Shown piece after piece: positions 17,686 through 26,726 of a stretch of DNA of 64,000 bases. The notes under the pieces were generated by a model, which was given only the letters and a program-made list of their open reading frames with translations, did not search any database and was not told the origin of the DNA. Within the stretch, counting starts at the first letter, position 1. The number at the start of each line of letters is the position of its first letter. This DNA is from Massilia niastensis DSM 21313 (GTDB lineage: Bacteria; Pseudomonadota; Gammaproteobacteria; Burkholderiales; Burkholderiaceae_D), in the NCBI RefSeq assembly GCF_000382345.1, contig NZ_KB908092.1:1-64000 (forward strand), given 5' to 3'. The position numbers and the translations under genes are program-made.

Positions 17686-18585
17686 ATGCGTTCGCTGCAT
17701 CATTGCCCGGCGCCGGCCAAGCTCAACCTGTTCCTGCACGTCACCGGCCGGCGCGCCGACGGCTACCACCTGCTGCAAAGCGTGTTCCAGCTGATCGACC
17801 ATGCGGACACCCTGCATGTCGACCTGCGCGACGACGAGCTGATCGTGCGCACCACCGAAGTTCCCGGCGTGCCCCAGGAACAGGACCTGATCGTGCGCGC
17901 GCTGCGCCTGCTGCAGGCGGAGTACGCGCGCCGGCATGGCCGCCTGCCGCCCGGCATCGAGGTGGCGGTCGAGAAGATCCTGCCGATGGGAGGAGGGCTG
18001 GGCGGCGGTTCGTCCGATGCGGCCACCGCCCTGATGGCCGCCAACCACCTGTGGCAGGCCGGCTTGAGCCAGCAGGAATTGATGGCGCTCGGGCTGCCGC
18101 TGGGCGCCGACATCCCGTTCTTCCTGTTCGGCGAAACCGCGTTTGTCGAAGGCATCGGCGAAGCGCTGCAGGCCGTGCCGGGGCCGGATTGCTGGTATGT
18201 GGTGATCGAGCCGGGCGTGGCCGTGCCGACGCCGGCAATTTTTTCGGCGCCCGATTTGACAAGAAATACGAAAGCCGTCAGAATAGCGGACTTTTCCAGC
18301 AGCTACACAGATTCAGGCAATCTGCGGGGCTTCGGAAAAAATGATTTGCAGGACGTGGCAGTGCGCCTGTTCCCGCCGGTAGCAGAGGCGGTCGAATGGT
18401 TGGGCAGCTACGGCGATGCCAGGATGACTGGCTCAGGGGCATGCGTGTTTAGCGCATTCGCCAGCGAACGCGATGCAGACCATGTCCTGGCCCTGGTGCC
18501 AGGTAAGTGGAAGGCGTGGAAAGCGAAGTCGCTGATGAGACACCCGCTGAAATCGCTCTTGCAAAATCAGCGAGTTATAGAATAG
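17686..18585 (+). CDS. ispE: 4-diphosphocytidyl-2-C-methyl-D-erythritol kinase
   Basis: GHMP kinase of the MEP isoprenoid pathway, phosphorylating CDP-ME at the 2-hydroxyl. The substrate motif CPAPAKLNLFLHVTGRR is at the N-terminus, the ATP-binding PMGGGLGGGSSDAATAL near residue 97, and the third motif MTGSGACVFSAF near residue 246. 299 residues. From about 18240 to 18350 the base composition becomes AT-richer than the rest of the gene while the frame stays intact. It is followed by tRNA-Gln. Confidence 0.96.
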   Translation: MRSLHHCPAPAKLNLFLHVTGRRADGYHLLQSVFQLIDHADTLHVDLRDDELIVRTTEVPGVPQEQDLIVRALRLLQAEYARRHGRLPPGIEVAVEKILPMGGGLGGGSSDAATALMAANHLWQAGLSQQELMALGLPLGADIPFFLFGETAFVEGIGEALQAVPGPDCWYVVIEPGVAVPTPAIFSAPDLTRNTKAVRIADFSSSYTDSGNLRGFGKNDLQDVAVRLFPPVAEAVEWLGSYGDARMTGSGACVFSAFASERDADHVLALVPGKWKAWKAKSLMRHPLKSLLQNQRVIE

Positions 18586-18653
18586 AATCCTGCCTGTCGA
18601 TGCGCTGCACAATGTAACGTGACTAGCTCAGCGGCAAGTAGCAAAAGTCGTGT

Positions 18654-18730
18654 AGGGGAATCGCCAAGCTGGTTAAGGCACCGGATTTTGATTCCGGCAT
18701 ACCAAGGTTCGAATCCTTGTTCCCCTGCCA
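18654..18730 (+). tRNA. tRNA-Gln (anticodon TTG)
   Basis: Cloverleaf drawn by hand: acceptor AGGGGAA with TTCCCCT; anticodon stem CCGGA/TCCGG around loop TTTTGAT, giving anticodon TTG; T arm CAAGG-TTCGAAT-CCTTG; discriminator G and encoded CCA at 18728-18730. The ispE-tRNA-Gln-prs order is common in beta- and gammaproteobacteria. Confidence 0.95.
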
Positions 18731-18809
18731 AAGTTTCCTGTTCTGTCGATGCTTTAGCGTCCAGCGGGAAAAGCGCGATGCGGTGTCAGGCGCCCATCCA
18801 ACAGCCTAG

Positions 18810-18839
18810 TCAGCCGGGTCTTCCGGCTGATTGTTTTTC
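18810..18839 (+). terminator. Intrinsic terminator between tRNA-Gln and prs
   Basis: 8-bp stem TCAGCCGG, loop GTCTT-like, CCGGCTGA, followed by TTGTTTTT. It ends only 32 bases before the prs start codon, so either the prs promoter overlaps it or it regulates read-through into prs. Confidence 0.7.
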
Positions 18840-18871
18840 TAGATTATCAACGCTTACCTCTTGGGACTCCC

Positions 18872-19822
18872 ATGGCTTACGAAAACCTGATGGTTTTTAC
18901 CGGCAATGCCAATCCGGCGCTAGCAGAAGGGGTCGCAAAAAACCTCGGCATTCCTCTTGGCAAGGCCGTGGTTTCGAAGTTCTCTGATGGCGAAGTAATG
19001 GTCGAAATCAATGAGAACGTTCGTGGCAAGGACGTCTTCGTTCTGCAATCGACCTGCGCTCCCACCAACGACAGCCTGATGGAAATCATGCTGATGGTCG
19101 ACGCTCTCAAGCGCGCATCGGCTGGCCGCATCACTGCCGCCATTCCATACTTCGGCTACGCCCGCCAGGACCGTCGTCCGCGTTCGGCGCGTGTCGCGAT
19201 CTCGGCGAAAGTCGTCGCCAACATGCTGGAAGAAGCCGGCGTCGAGCGCGTCCTGATCATGGACCTGCACGCCGACCAGATCCAGGGTTTCTTCGACATC
19301 CCGGTCGACAATATCTACGCATCGCCGATCCTGCTGGGCGACCTGCAGAAGCGCAACTACGAAGACCTGCTGGTCGTGTCTCCGGACGTCGGCGGCGTGG
19401 TGCGCGCCCGTGCGCTGGCCAAGCGCCTCGGCTGCGACCTGGCGATCATCGACAAGCGTCGTCCGAAGGCGAACGTCTCGGAAGTGATGAACATCATCGG
19501 TGAAGTCGAAGGCCGCAACTGCGTGATCATGGACGACATGGTCGACACCGCAGGCACGCTGTGCAAGGCTGCCGAAGTGCTGAAAGAGCGCGGCGCCAAG
19601 AAAGTCATCGCCTACTGCACGCACCCGGTCCTGTCGGGTCCGGCAATCGAACGCATCACGAATTCGCCGCTGGACGAACTGGTCGTCACCGACACCATTC
19701 CGCTGAGCGCCGCCGGTGCAGCCTGCACCAAGATCCGCCAGCTGACCTGTGCTCCGCTGCTGGCCGAGACCTTCAAGCGTATCGTGAAGGGCGACTCGGT
19801 GATGTCGCTGTTCGTCGACTAA
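18872..19822 (+). CDS. prs: Ribose-phosphate pyrophosphokinase (PRPP synthetase)
   Basis: Makes PRPP from ribose 5-phosphate and ATP for nucleotide, His, Trp and NAD synthesis. Seen: the ATP/ribose motif [16 protein letters not shown] near residue 92, HADQIQGFF, and the PRPP-binding loop [12 protein letters not shown] near residue 218. 316 residues, class I length. Codon use here is less extreme in GC than in neighbouring genes, as is usual for highly expressed genes. The start is the ATG directly after a short leader lacking a strong ribosome site. Confidence 0.97.
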   Translation: MAYENLMVFTGNANPALAEGVAKNLGIPLGKAVVSKFSDGEVMVEINENVRGKDVFVLQSTCAPTNDSLMEIMLMVDALKRASAGRITAAIPYFGYARQDRRPRSARVAISAKVVANMLEEAGVERVLIMDLHADQIQGFFDIPVDNIYASPILLGDLQKRNYEDLLVVSPDVGGVVRARALAKRLGCDLAIIDKRRPKANVSEVMNIIGEVEGRNCVIMDDMVDTAGTLCKAAEVLKERGAKKVIAYCTHPVLSGPAIERITNSPLDELVVTDTIPLSAAGAACTKIRQLTCAPLLAETFKRIVKGDSVMSLFVD

Positions 19823-19839
19823 GCAACAGAACGTCGACT

Positions 19840-19878
19840 CCAACGGCGCGCCTGGCTGAACAGCCGGCGCGCCGTTGG
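19840..19878. terminator. Long hairpin after prs
   Basis: Perfect 13-bp inverted repeat CCAACGGCGCGCC and GGCGCGCCGTTGG; the interior adds GGCT/AGCC, so nearly all 39 bases can pair. No T-run follows. It probably stabilises or ends the prs transcript; a rho-independent role is uncertain. Confidence 0.55.
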
Positions 19879-20013
19879 TGTATGTAAGGATTTCTTGAGT
19901 GCGCAGCATGGCGCTCATTCAAGGCAGCCCCTGGTCGCGGGGGAGGCCACCACAAAGGGCAAGCGGGCCGGGACCTGTTCCTGGCGCGAGCCCGAATTTA
20001 CTTGGAGTATCAC

Positions 20014-20601
20014 ATGAAAGTAGTCGCATTCAACCGCACTCAGCAGGGGACCGGAGCGAGCCGCCGCCTGCGCAACGCTGGCCAAACCCCAGGCATCATC
20101 TACGGTGGCGCCGCTGCCCCGCAACTGATCGCCCTGGACGGCAACGCGTTGTTCCACGCGCTCAAGAAAGAAGCTTTCCACGGCTCGATCCTGGACCTGG
20201 AAATCGAAGGCCAGACCCAGCAAGTCCTTCTGCGCGACTTCCAGATGCACGCATACAAGCAACTGGTCCTGCACGCTGACTTCCAGCGCGTCGACGCATC
20301 GAAAGAACTGCACACCAAGGTCACCCTGCACTTCGTGAACGCCGACATCTCGCCGGCAGTCAAGCTGCACGGCGCCGTGGTTTCGCACGTGCTGAACGAA
20401 CTGGAAGTGTCCTGCCTGCCGGGCAAGCTGCCGGAGTTCATCGAAGTCGACCTGTCGAAGCTGGAAGCCGGTGGTTCGGTCCACACCGACGACCTGATCC
20501 TGCCGGCCGGCGTGACCGCGCTGACCCACGGCCAGAACCTGACCGTCGTCACCTCGTCGGTGCCGGCTGGCCAAGTGTCGGCTGAAGCAGCTGCACAATA
20601 A
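20014..20601 (+). CDS. rplY: 50S ribosomal protein L25/general stress protein Ctc
   Basis: Long form of L25 (195 residues): an N-terminal 5S rRNA-binding L25 domain (about 1-92, [20 protein letters not shown]) plus a C-terminal beta-rich TL5/CTC domain. The ATG at 20014 is preceded by TTGGAG at the right distance. An upstream in-frame TTG is inside the ribosome site and rejected. Located between prs and pth as in many proteobacteria. Confidence 0.95.
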   Translation: MKVVAFNRTQQGTGASRRLRNAGQTPGIIYGGAAAPQLIALDGNALFHALKKEAFHGSILDLEIEGQTQQVLLRDFQMHAYKQLVLHADFQRVDASKELHTKVTLHFVNADISPAVKLHGAVVSHVLNELEVSCLPGKLPEFIEVDLSKLEAGGSVHTDDLILPAGVTALTHGQNLTVVTSSVPAGQVSAEAAAQ

Positions 20602-20640
20602 GTCGTGATCCCGCGCCGCGCGAGCGGCGTGCTGGAATGA

Positions 20641-20672
20641 AAACCCGCTGAGGCTTGCCTGGCGGGTTTTTC
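20641..20672 (+). terminator. Intrinsic terminator of rplY
   Basis: 8-bp stem AAACCCGC ... GCGGGTTT followed by TTCTTTTT, 39 bases after the rplY stop. Confidence 0.8.
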
Positions 20673-20677
20673 TTTTT

Positions 20678-20799
20678 GGGTGGGCCTCGGCGGCCCCGCG
20701 GTTCTCCGCCCATGCGGTGATCGTTATCGATGCCGATATCGCGTTCGGCGATCTTGCCGCTAACTACCGACGCGTGGGCAGCAAAGCTGCCCACCCTAC
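20678..20799. repeat. Dispersed palindromic repeat, copy 2
   Basis: 122 bases from GGGTGGGC to GCTGCCCACCCTAC, same orientation as the copy at 11042, sharing GCGGTGATCGTTATCG in the left arm and CGCGTGGGCAGCAAAGCTGC in the right. Its outermost left end is degraded (no GTA). It lies between the rplY terminator and pth. Confidence 0.8.
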
Positions 20800-20876
20800 G
20801 ACCGAGCGCGATTCAATCGTCCCGCCGCTTGCCTTTGAGCGATAATCACCTCTTTGTCATTCAAAAAAAACCAAGC

Positions 20877-21461
20877 ATGTCCATCCGTCTGATCGTCGGC
20901 CTCGGCAACCCGGGCCCGGAATACGAACAAACCCGCCACAACGCCGGCTTCTGGCTGGTCGACAACCTGGCCAACAGCCTGCCCGGCTGCCGCCTGCAGC
21001 GCGAGACGCGCTTCAATGCGATGGTGGCGAAGACCTCGATCGGCGGCAGGGAAGTCTGGCTGCTCGAACCGCTGACCTACATGAACCGTTCCGGCCAGTC
21101 GGTCGGCGCGCTGGCGCGCTTCTTCAAGATCAGCCAGGATGAAATCCTGGTCGTGCACGACGAGCTCGATATCGCGCCCGGCGTCGCCAAGCTGAAGAAG
21201 GGCGGCTCCTCCGGCGGCCACAATGGCTTGAAGGACATCACGTCGGCGCTCGGCACCCAGGACTACTGGCGCCTGCGCCTGGGCATCGGCCATCCGCGCA
21301 GCCTGAACCTGCAGCAGGGCGTGGCCGATTTCGTGCTGCATCGCCCGCGCCGCGAAGAGCAGAGCCTGATCGAAGAATCGATCGACAAGAGCCTGCACAT
21401 CATCCCGCTGCTGTGTGAAGGCCAGTTCAATGCGGCCACGATGAAGCTGCACACCAATTAA
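20877..21461 (+). CDS. pth: Peptidyl-tRNA hydrolase
   Basis: Releases tRNA from prematurely dropped peptidyl-tRNA. Conserved [19 protein letters not shown] places the catalytic His at about residue 20; the catalytic Asp lies in [25 protein letters not shown] is the family signature. 194 residues. The ATG at 20877 is chosen because the family begins here; an upstream in-frame start would run through the repeat element. Confidence 0.96.
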   Translation: MSIRLIVGLGNPGPEYEQTRHNAGFWLVDNLANSLPGCRLQRETRFNAMVAKTSIGGREVWLLEPLTYMNRSGQSVGALARFFKISQDEILVVHDELDIAPGVAKLKKGGSSGGHNGLKDITSALGTQDYWRLRLGIGHPRSLNLQQGVADFVLHRPRREEQSLIEESIDKSLHIIPLLCEGQFNAATMKLHTN

Positions 21462-21497
21462 AAAGCTTCTTCGCGAATTGGCAGGAAGCCGCCCGGA

Positions 21498-21610
21498 GTA
21501 GGGTGGACGGCTATGCCGTCCACGCGGTGATAGGCAGCGGTGAGATCATTGCTCCACCATGTCGGTGCCGATAGCGATCACCGCGTGGACAGCAGAGCTG
21601 TCCACCCTAC
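21498..21610. repeat. Dispersed palindromic repeat, copy 3 (inverted)
   Basis: 113 bases with near-perfect terminal complementarity: GTAGGGTGGACGGC at the left, GCTGTCCACCCTAC at the right. The motif GCCGATAGCGATCACCGCG is the reverse complement of the left arm of copies 1 and 2, so this copy is inverted. It sits between pth and the convergent transglutaminase gene. Confidence 0.85.
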
Positions 21611-21623
21611 AGGATAGAACGCA

Positions 21624-23480
21624 TCACGCTCCCCGGATGACGACCTGCGTGCGCAGATCGCGCAGCATGCGCTCCAGCGCCGGCCGCATGCGCCGGTAAT
21701 CCGCCGGCGTACAGGTCGCCCCCGTATGCCGGAATTGCAGCCGGCGCTTCACCGTCACCATGTCGCCGCGCCGCGCATAGCGCGAACGGTAGGCGAAGTG
21801 GGCGTTCTCGACCACCAGCGGGCGCGGCAGAGCCAGCACCCGCGTACGCGCCGGCAGGCGATAGCGCAGCTCGTCCTCCGCGTCGATGGAAGGGCAGACG
21901 AACTCCTGGCCCCGCTCCGGTTCCTGGAGAAAGGTGCGCACCGCATCGCCCAGTCCGCCCCAGAAATCGTAGGCCGTGGCCAGCCCGACCGTGCCGGGAA
22001 GCAGGGCGAATCCCGCGCTGGCGCCGGCAAAGGAGAGCGTGTATTCGTCCGCCGTGCCGTCGGCGTCGCCCGGCTCGAACACGCCCTTGCCGTGCTGGCC
22101 GAGGCCTTGCAGCATGCGTTCGACGAAGCGTTCGCGTTCGGCCTGCGGCGTGCCGCGGATCACGCGCCGGTAGGGCTCGGCCGCCGCGCCGCCGCTGGTG
22201 CGCGTGACCTGGAAGCGGCTGCTGCCGTCGCGGCGGATGTCGAACTGCGTCAGCGTGTGGCTGCGCGCCGGCTGGAATGCCGGGGTCATCGCGAAGGACC
22301 CGGTCGCGGCCAGCAGTGCCGGCTTGCCGAGCAGGGCCGGCGGCAGGAAGCCGGCCGCGACCGACTCGGCGGTCGGGTCGAGGTAGAGCTGGAGCGACGG
22401 GACGTATACGATGGCATGGTTGAGCACGCCGAGCGTGGGCACGTCCGGCAGCCGGTAGGCATCGCCGTTGTTGACCAGCACCACCGTGCTGTCGATCCCG
22501 GCGGAGGTGAGCAGGGCGCTCACGAGGGCCGCATGGTCCTTGCAGTCGCCATAGCGGTTGGCCAGCACGCTGGGCGCGGCATGCGGCACCACGCCGCCGG
22601 GACCGAGGTAGACGCCGACATAGCGGATGTGCCGGCGCACCCAGTCGGACAGGGCGAGGGCCCGCGCGCGCGGCGCATCGAGCCCGCGGGTGAGGCTGGC
22701 GGCCAGCGCCGTGACGGCGTCGTCCGGCAGGGCCTTGCCGGCGGCCCGTTCCTGGTAGGCGCGGGCGAAGGCGGCGTAGTCGGCGAAGGTGGAGAGGGCG
22801 AGCCGCTTGCCGTAGTCGAGGTAGCTGACCGAGTCGGCTTCGATGCGCGCATTGTCGCCGTCGAGGTAGCGCCACTGGTAGCGGCGCCGCCCGGGCGGTT
22901 GCCGCGAGGTGACAGGCTCGAAGCCGGCCGCGTCGGCGTGCAGCGGCACTTCAGGCGGCATGTCGACGATGACGCGGTAGTCGCGGTGCCGGTGGAAGCG
23001 CGCCGACACCAGGTCTTCGAAGTGGCCCGGGAACAGCGGCGTGTGGCGCCGCACGACGTAGCGCACCATGACCTTGTCTCCCGGCTGGACGTCGGGGAAC
23101 ACCACGATCTTCAGGCGCGTGTCCTGGAACATCGGCGCATCGAGCGAGGCGGTCTCCTGCTGGTCGCGGATCTGGTGCGGCTGCACCGCCAGCTTGCGCC
23201 CATCGGCCTTTTCGGTATGGCCTTCCACCGAGACCACCTGGTCGAGCGACTGGTTGTAGCTGAGGTAATACTGCGCGTGCTCCTGCAGCGCTTCCCTGGC
23301 GACGATCGTCTTGATCTGCTCCACCGTCAGCAGGTAGCTGCCGTCCGCCTCGACGACGACGTGGCGCAGGTGGCGTTCGACGACGACGCTGTGGTCGGTG
23401 CCGGTATCGCGCGCAGCGGCCAGCCGGCAACACAGGAGTAGGCCCGGCAGCAGGCACAGCATGACGAGGCGCAAGAGCAT
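21624..23480 (-). CDS. Exported transglutaminase-like protein with DUF3857 domain
   Basis: 618 residues with a Sec signal peptide (about 1-23). The N-terminal DUF3857 beta domain is followed by a transglutaminase/cysteine-protease-like domain with the triad visible as GDCKDHA (Cys, about residue 310), NHAIVY (His) and LDPTAE (Asp). A C-terminal beta-rich region follows. Proteins of this architecture are periplasmic or surface-exposed and of unknown substrate. Single gene, convergent with pth; a patatin-like gene starts on the other strand 96 bases upstream. Confidence 0.85.
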   Translation of the reverse strand: MLLRLVMLCLLPGLLLCCRLAAARDTGTDHSVVVERHLRHVVVEADGSYLLTVEQIKTIVAREALQEHAQYYLSYNQSLDQVVSVEGHTEKADGRKLAVQPHQIRDQQETASLDAPMFQDTRLKIVVFPDVQPGDKVMVRYVVRRHTPLFPGHFEDLVSARFHRHRDYRVIVDMPPEVPLHADAAGFEPVTSRQPPGRRRYQWRYLDGDNARIEADSVSYLDYGKRLALSTFADYAAFARAYQERAAGKALPDDAVTALAASLTRGLDAPRARALALSDWVRRHIRYVGVYLGPGGVVPHAAPSVLANRYGDCKDHAALVSALLTSAGIDSTVVLVNNGDAYRLPDVPTLGVLNHAIVYVPSLQLYLDPTAESVAAGFLPPALLGKPALLAATGSFAMTPAFQPARSHTLTQFDIRRDGSSRFQVTRTSGGAAAEPYRRVIRGTPQAERERFVERMLQGLGQHGKGVFEPGDADGTADEYTLSFAGASAGFALLPGTVGLATAYDFWGGLGDAVRTFLQEPERGQEFVCPSIDAEDELRYRLPARTRVLALPRPLVVENAHFAYRSRYARRGDMVTVKRRLQFRHTGATCTPADYRRMRPALERMLRDLRTQVVIRGA

Positions 23481-23576
23481 GGCGTTCTCCGGACACGCGA
23501 CCGGCCCATGTTACGCAGCGGGGACAGCCAGCCCTTGATCCGGCGCAAGCGCGTTCTTCCTGCGATAATTTCGGCC

Positions 23577-24674
23577 ATGAAGGCACTCACTTTTCACGCC
23601 GGGCCCCTGGCCCTTGCACAGATCGGCGCGCAAGGCCTGCGGGCCCGGGACGTCGCCATCGTGCCGGCCGCGGCGGGCGGTCCGAAGGGCCTGATCTTCC
23701 AGGCCCTCGACCAATGGGTGTTCGGCGAATGGCTGCCGGGCGCGCCGCGCGAGCGCACCCTGATCGGTTCCTCGATCGGCGCCTGGCGCATGGCCGCGGC
23801 CTGCCAGCGTGACCCGGCCAAGGCCTTCGCACGCCTCGGCGAGCTGTACGCCGGCCAGCGCTACACCAGCAGGAAGCCGACCCAGCAGGAAATCGACGAG
23901 GTGGTGCAGGGCCTGCTGGCCGAGTTCGTGCGCGGCCGCGAGGATGACATCGTCGGCCATCCTCATCACCGCCTGCACCTGCTGACCGTGCGCGGCCTGC
24001 GCTCCCTGGCGGCGCCCGCCCACCGCCATGCCGAGCTGCGCGGCTTCGCGGCCGCCGCCCTGCACAATATGGGCGCGCGCGCCTGGCTGGGCCGGCTGAT
24101 GGAGCGCGTGGTGATCGGCGACCGTCGCGCCGCAGCGCCCTGGCTGCGCGAGCGCTTCGACGCCTTCACGACCCATTTCTCGGCGCTGACGCGCGAGAAC
24201 CTGGCCTCAGGGCTGCTGGCTTCCGGTACCTTGCCACTCATCATGAAGCCGGTCACCGGCATCGCCGAGGCGCCCGCGGGCAGCTACTGGGACGGCGGCC
24301 TCATCGACTACCACCTGGCGCTGCCGTATGCGCGCGCGGCGGGCGAGCAGCGCGGCGACCTCGTGCTGTATCCACATTTTACGCAGCACATCGTGCCGGG
24401 CTGGCTGGACAAGGGATTCCCGTGGCGGCGCACGGCGCGCGGCGCCAACCGTGGCTGGCTCGACAACGTGCTGATCGTTGCCCCGTCGGATGCGTTCCTG
24501 CGCACCCTCCCGCGCGCCAAGCTGCCGGACCGGAGCGATTTCAAGTTCTTTGGACTGGACCACGACGAGCGCATCCGCAACTGGCAGCGCGCGATCGGGG
24601 AAGGGCAGCGCCTGCGCGACGAACTGGCCGCATTCGTCGAGCGGCCCGACCTGGCGCGCATCCAGCCGATCTGA
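23577..24674 (+). CDS. Patatin-like phospholipase family protein
   Basis: 365-residue cytoplasmic serine hydrolase of the patatin group. Seen: the oxyanion loop AAGGPKGL near residue 30, the nucleophile elbow GSSIGAWR near residue 63 and the catalytic Asp in WDGGLIDYH near residue 240, so the Ser-Asp dyad is complete. The ATG at 23577 begins MKALTFHAG; an upstream start is rejected because it would lie in the divergent promoter region. Likely a lipid acyl hydrolase; substrate unknown. Confidence 0.8.
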   Translation: MKALTFHAGPLALAQIGAQGLRARDVAIVPAAAGGPKGLIFQALDQWVFGEWLPGAPRERTLIGSSIGAWRMAAACQRDPAKAFARLGELYAGQRYTSRKPTQQEIDEVVQGLLAEFVRGREDDIVGHPHHRLHLLTVRGLRSLAAPAHRHAELRGFAAAALHNMGARAWLGRLMERVVIGDRRAAAPWLRERFDAFTTHFSALTRENLASGLLASGTLPLIMKPVTGIAEAPAGSYWDGGLIDYHLALPYARAAGEQRGDLVLYPHFTQHIVPGWLDKGFPWRRTARGANRGWLDNVLIVAPSDAFLRTLPRAKLPDRSDFKFFGLDHDERIRNWQRAIGEGQRLRDELAAFVERPDLARIQPI

Positions 24675-24751
24675 GCGTGACATTGCGGCAATTGCATGCT
24701 TTACAGCGTTGCAGTTCCACCCACGCTGGATGCGTGTATCCAGACCGTTTT

Positions 24752-24782
24752 TTGAGCAGTCGAGACCCAGCGAGGTTACAAT
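24752..24782 (+). promoter_or_regulatory. Possible promoter for ychF
   Basis: TTGAGC, 19 bases, TACAAT, 57 bases before the ychF start. The spacer is longer than ideal, so this is tentative. Confidence 0.3.
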
Positions 24783-24838
24783 GTGAGGTTTGAGGGCGGT
24801 TTCGTGATCGCCCGCGTCTATCGAGAGAAAGAATTCCC

Positions 24839-25930
24839 ATGAGCCTCAAATGCGGCATCGTCGGCTTGCCCAACGTCGGCAAGTCCACCCTGTTCAATGC
24901 GCTGACCAAGGCCGGCATCCCGGCTGAAAACTATCCGTTCTGCACCATCGAGCCGAACGTCGGCGTGGTCGAGGTGCCGGATCCGCGCATCGACGCGCTG
25001 GCCGCGATCGTCAAGCCGGAGCGCGTGGTCAAGGCAATCGTCGAGTTCGTCGACATCGCCGGCCTGGTGGCGGGCGCGTCGAAAGGCGAGGGCCTGGGCA
25101 ACCAGTTCCTGTCGCACATTCGTGAAACCGATGCGATCGTCAACGTGGTGCGCTGCTTCGAAGACGACAACGTCATTCACGTGGCCGGCAAGGTCAGCCC
25201 GCTCGACGACATCGTCGTGATCCAGACCGAACTGGCGCTGGCCGACCTGGGCGCGGTGGAAAAAGCCATCCATCGCGAGGGCAAGAAGGCGCGCTCGGGC
25301 GACAAGGATGCCGCCAAGATCGTCGCCCTGTGCGAGAAGATCATGCCGCACCTGAACGATGGCCAGCCGGTGCGCACCGCCGGCCTGGACGCCGACGAGC
25401 AGGCCCTGATCAAGCCGCTGCAGCTGATCACCGCCAAGCCGGCCATGTACGTGGCCAACGTGTCGGATACCGGCTTCACCAACAATCCGCTGCTGGACCA
25501 GCTGACCGAGTTCGCGAACAAGCAGAACGCGCCGATCGTGGCCATCTGCGCCGCCATCGAATCGGAAATCGCCGACCTGGACGATGCCGACAAGATCGAC
25601 TTCCTGAAGGACATGGGCATGGACGAGCCGGGCCTGGATCGCCTGATCCGCGCCGGCTTCAAGCTGCTGGGCCTGCAGACCTACTTCACCGCCGGCGTGA
25701 AGGAAGTGCGCGCCTGGACCGTGCCGGTCGGCGCCACCGCGCCGCAGGCGGCAGGCGTGATCCACACCGACTTCGAGCGTGGCTTTATCCGTGCGCAGAC
25801 CATTGCGTACGACGACTTCCTTACCTACAAGGGGGAAGCCGGCGCCAAGGAAGCGGGCAAGATGCGCGCTGAAGGCAAGGAATACATCGTCAAGGATGGG
25901 GATGTGCTGAACTTCCTGTTTAACGTCTGA
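24839..25930 (+). CDS. ychF: Ribosome-binding ATPase YchF
   Basis: Obg-family P-loop protein that prefers ATP and binds ribosomes. G1 [14 protein letters not shown] at residues 8-21, [20 protein letters not shown] (G3 region), the altered G4 NVSD instead of NKxD that explains ATP preference, a coiled-coil insertion, and a C-terminal TGS domain with [14 protein letters not shown]. 363 residues, full length, ribosome site AGAAAG before the ATG. Confidence 0.97.
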   Translation: MSLKCGIVGLPNVGKSTLFNALTKAGIPAENYPFCTIEPNVGVVEVPDPRIDALAAIVKPERVVKAIVEFVDIAGLVAGASKGEGLGNQFLSHIRETDAIVNVVRCFEDDNVIHVAGKVSPLDDIVVIQTELALADLGAVEKAIHREGKKARSGDKDAAKIVALCEKIMPHLNDGQPVRTAGLDADEQALIKPLQLITAKPAMYVANVSDTGFTNNPLLDQLTEFANKQNAPIVAICAAIESEIADLDDADKIDFLKDMGMDEPGLDRLIRAGFKLLGLQTYFTAGVKEVRAWTVPVGATAPQAAGVIHTDFERGFIRAQTIAYDDFLTYKGEAGAKEAGKMRAEGKEYIVKDGDVLNFLFNV

Positions 25931-25937
25931 TCCGGGA

Positions 25938-25961
25938 GCAGCGCGGACGCGTCCGCGCTGC
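25938..25961. repeat. 24-base perfect palindrome after ychF
   Basis: GCAGCGCGGACG followed by its exact reverse complement, no loop, 8 bases after the ychF stop and ahead of the ychF terminator. Confidence 0.7.
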
Positions 25962-25975
25962 GACCAGGCAAGTGA

Positions 25976-26005
25976 GCGTCCTCTGCGAAGAGGGCGCTTT
26001 TTTTT
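25976..26005 (+). terminator. Intrinsic terminator of ychF
   Basis: 9-bp stem GCGTCCTCT, loop GCGA, AGAGGGCGC (one G-T pair) followed by a run of eight T. Confidence 0.85.
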
Positions 26006-26125
26006 GTCTTGCGATACAAAAATGCCCGGCCGGCGCAGCCTCCAGACAAAGACGGATATACGCCAGATACATGAGCGGCCCAGAATCCTCCTTACGAAAG
26101 CAACCACTTGTACTGGAGGAATGCC

Positions 26126-26584
26126 ATGTCGATGTCCTTGAAGCAGCTGGCCGCCGCAGGCGCCCTTGTCCTGGTCAGTGCCGGCGCATGGGCGCAATCC
26201 CCCGACAGCCAGCGTCCGCCGGCGGTATTGCCGCTCGCATCGGAAGCGCCACCGAAAGTGATCGCCTACGCGCCGGTTCCCGAAGCCCTGGCGCGCGGCG
26301 TGATCATCATCCAGCACCGCACCGAGAACGCACGCCTGATGCCGGTATTCGGCCCCAAGGCGGCCGAGGTCACGCCGCGCATCAACCACCTCCACGTGTC
26401 GGTGGACGACCAGCCGATGCGCTGGGCCCATACCAGCACCGACCCGATCATCGTGGTCGGACTGAAGCCGGGCAAGCACACGATCCTGCTCGAACTGGCC
26501 GATCCGACCCACAAGATCCTCACCAGCGAAAGGGTGACGGTCACCGTGCCCGAAGTAAAAGCCGCCGGCCACCAAGGCCATTGA
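26126..26584 (+). CDS. Exported DUF6130-type protein
   Basis: 152 residues with a Sec signal peptide (MSMSLKQLAAAG...AWAQ, about 1-24). The mature part holds a single beta-sandwich-like domain with RINHLHVSVDDQPMRW and GLKPGKHTILLELADPTHK, which I recognise as DUF6130; its function is unknown. The start is the ATG at 26126 behind TGGAGGAA. Monocistronic by appearance, with a terminator-like structure downstream. Confidence 0.75.
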   Translation: MSMSLKQLAAAGALVLVSAGAWAQSPDSQRPPAVLPLASEAPPKVIAYAPVPEALARGVIIIQHRTENARLMPVFGPKAAEVTPRINHLHVSVDDQPMRWAHTSTDPIIVVGLKPGKHTILLELADPTHKILTSERVTVTVPEVKAAGHQGH

Positions 26585-26636
26585 GCGGAGTGGGGCCGGG
26601 CGCAATGGCCCGACCCAGCCGGCAGCAAGCCAGCTA

Positions 26637-26704
26637 CAATGCGGTGGCGCCAGAACCGTTACCCCGTCCGCCGCATTGCGAGGACCCGACCAGGGTCTTT
26701 TTTT
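26637..26704 (+). terminator. Tandem hairpins between the DUF6130 gene and the beta-lactamase
   Basis: Two stems in a row. The first is 11 bp with one G-T pair (CAATGCGGTGG at 26637 with CCGCCGCATTG at 26668) around a 20-base loop. The second is GACCC, loop, GGGTC at 26683-26697 followed by seven T. The T-run ends 22 bases before the beta-lactamase start codon, so the structure could end the upstream transcript or act in the leader of the downstream one. Confidence 0.6.
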
Positions 26705-26726
26705 ACACCCTCGAGCTTGCCGGTTT

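Noticed and set aside
18601-18650. Second tRNA directly before tRNA-Gln (GACTAGCTCAGCGGCAAGTAGC resembles a D arm)
   Set aside because: The D-arm-like stretch has no matching acceptor, anticodon or T arm; at most a decayed fragment.
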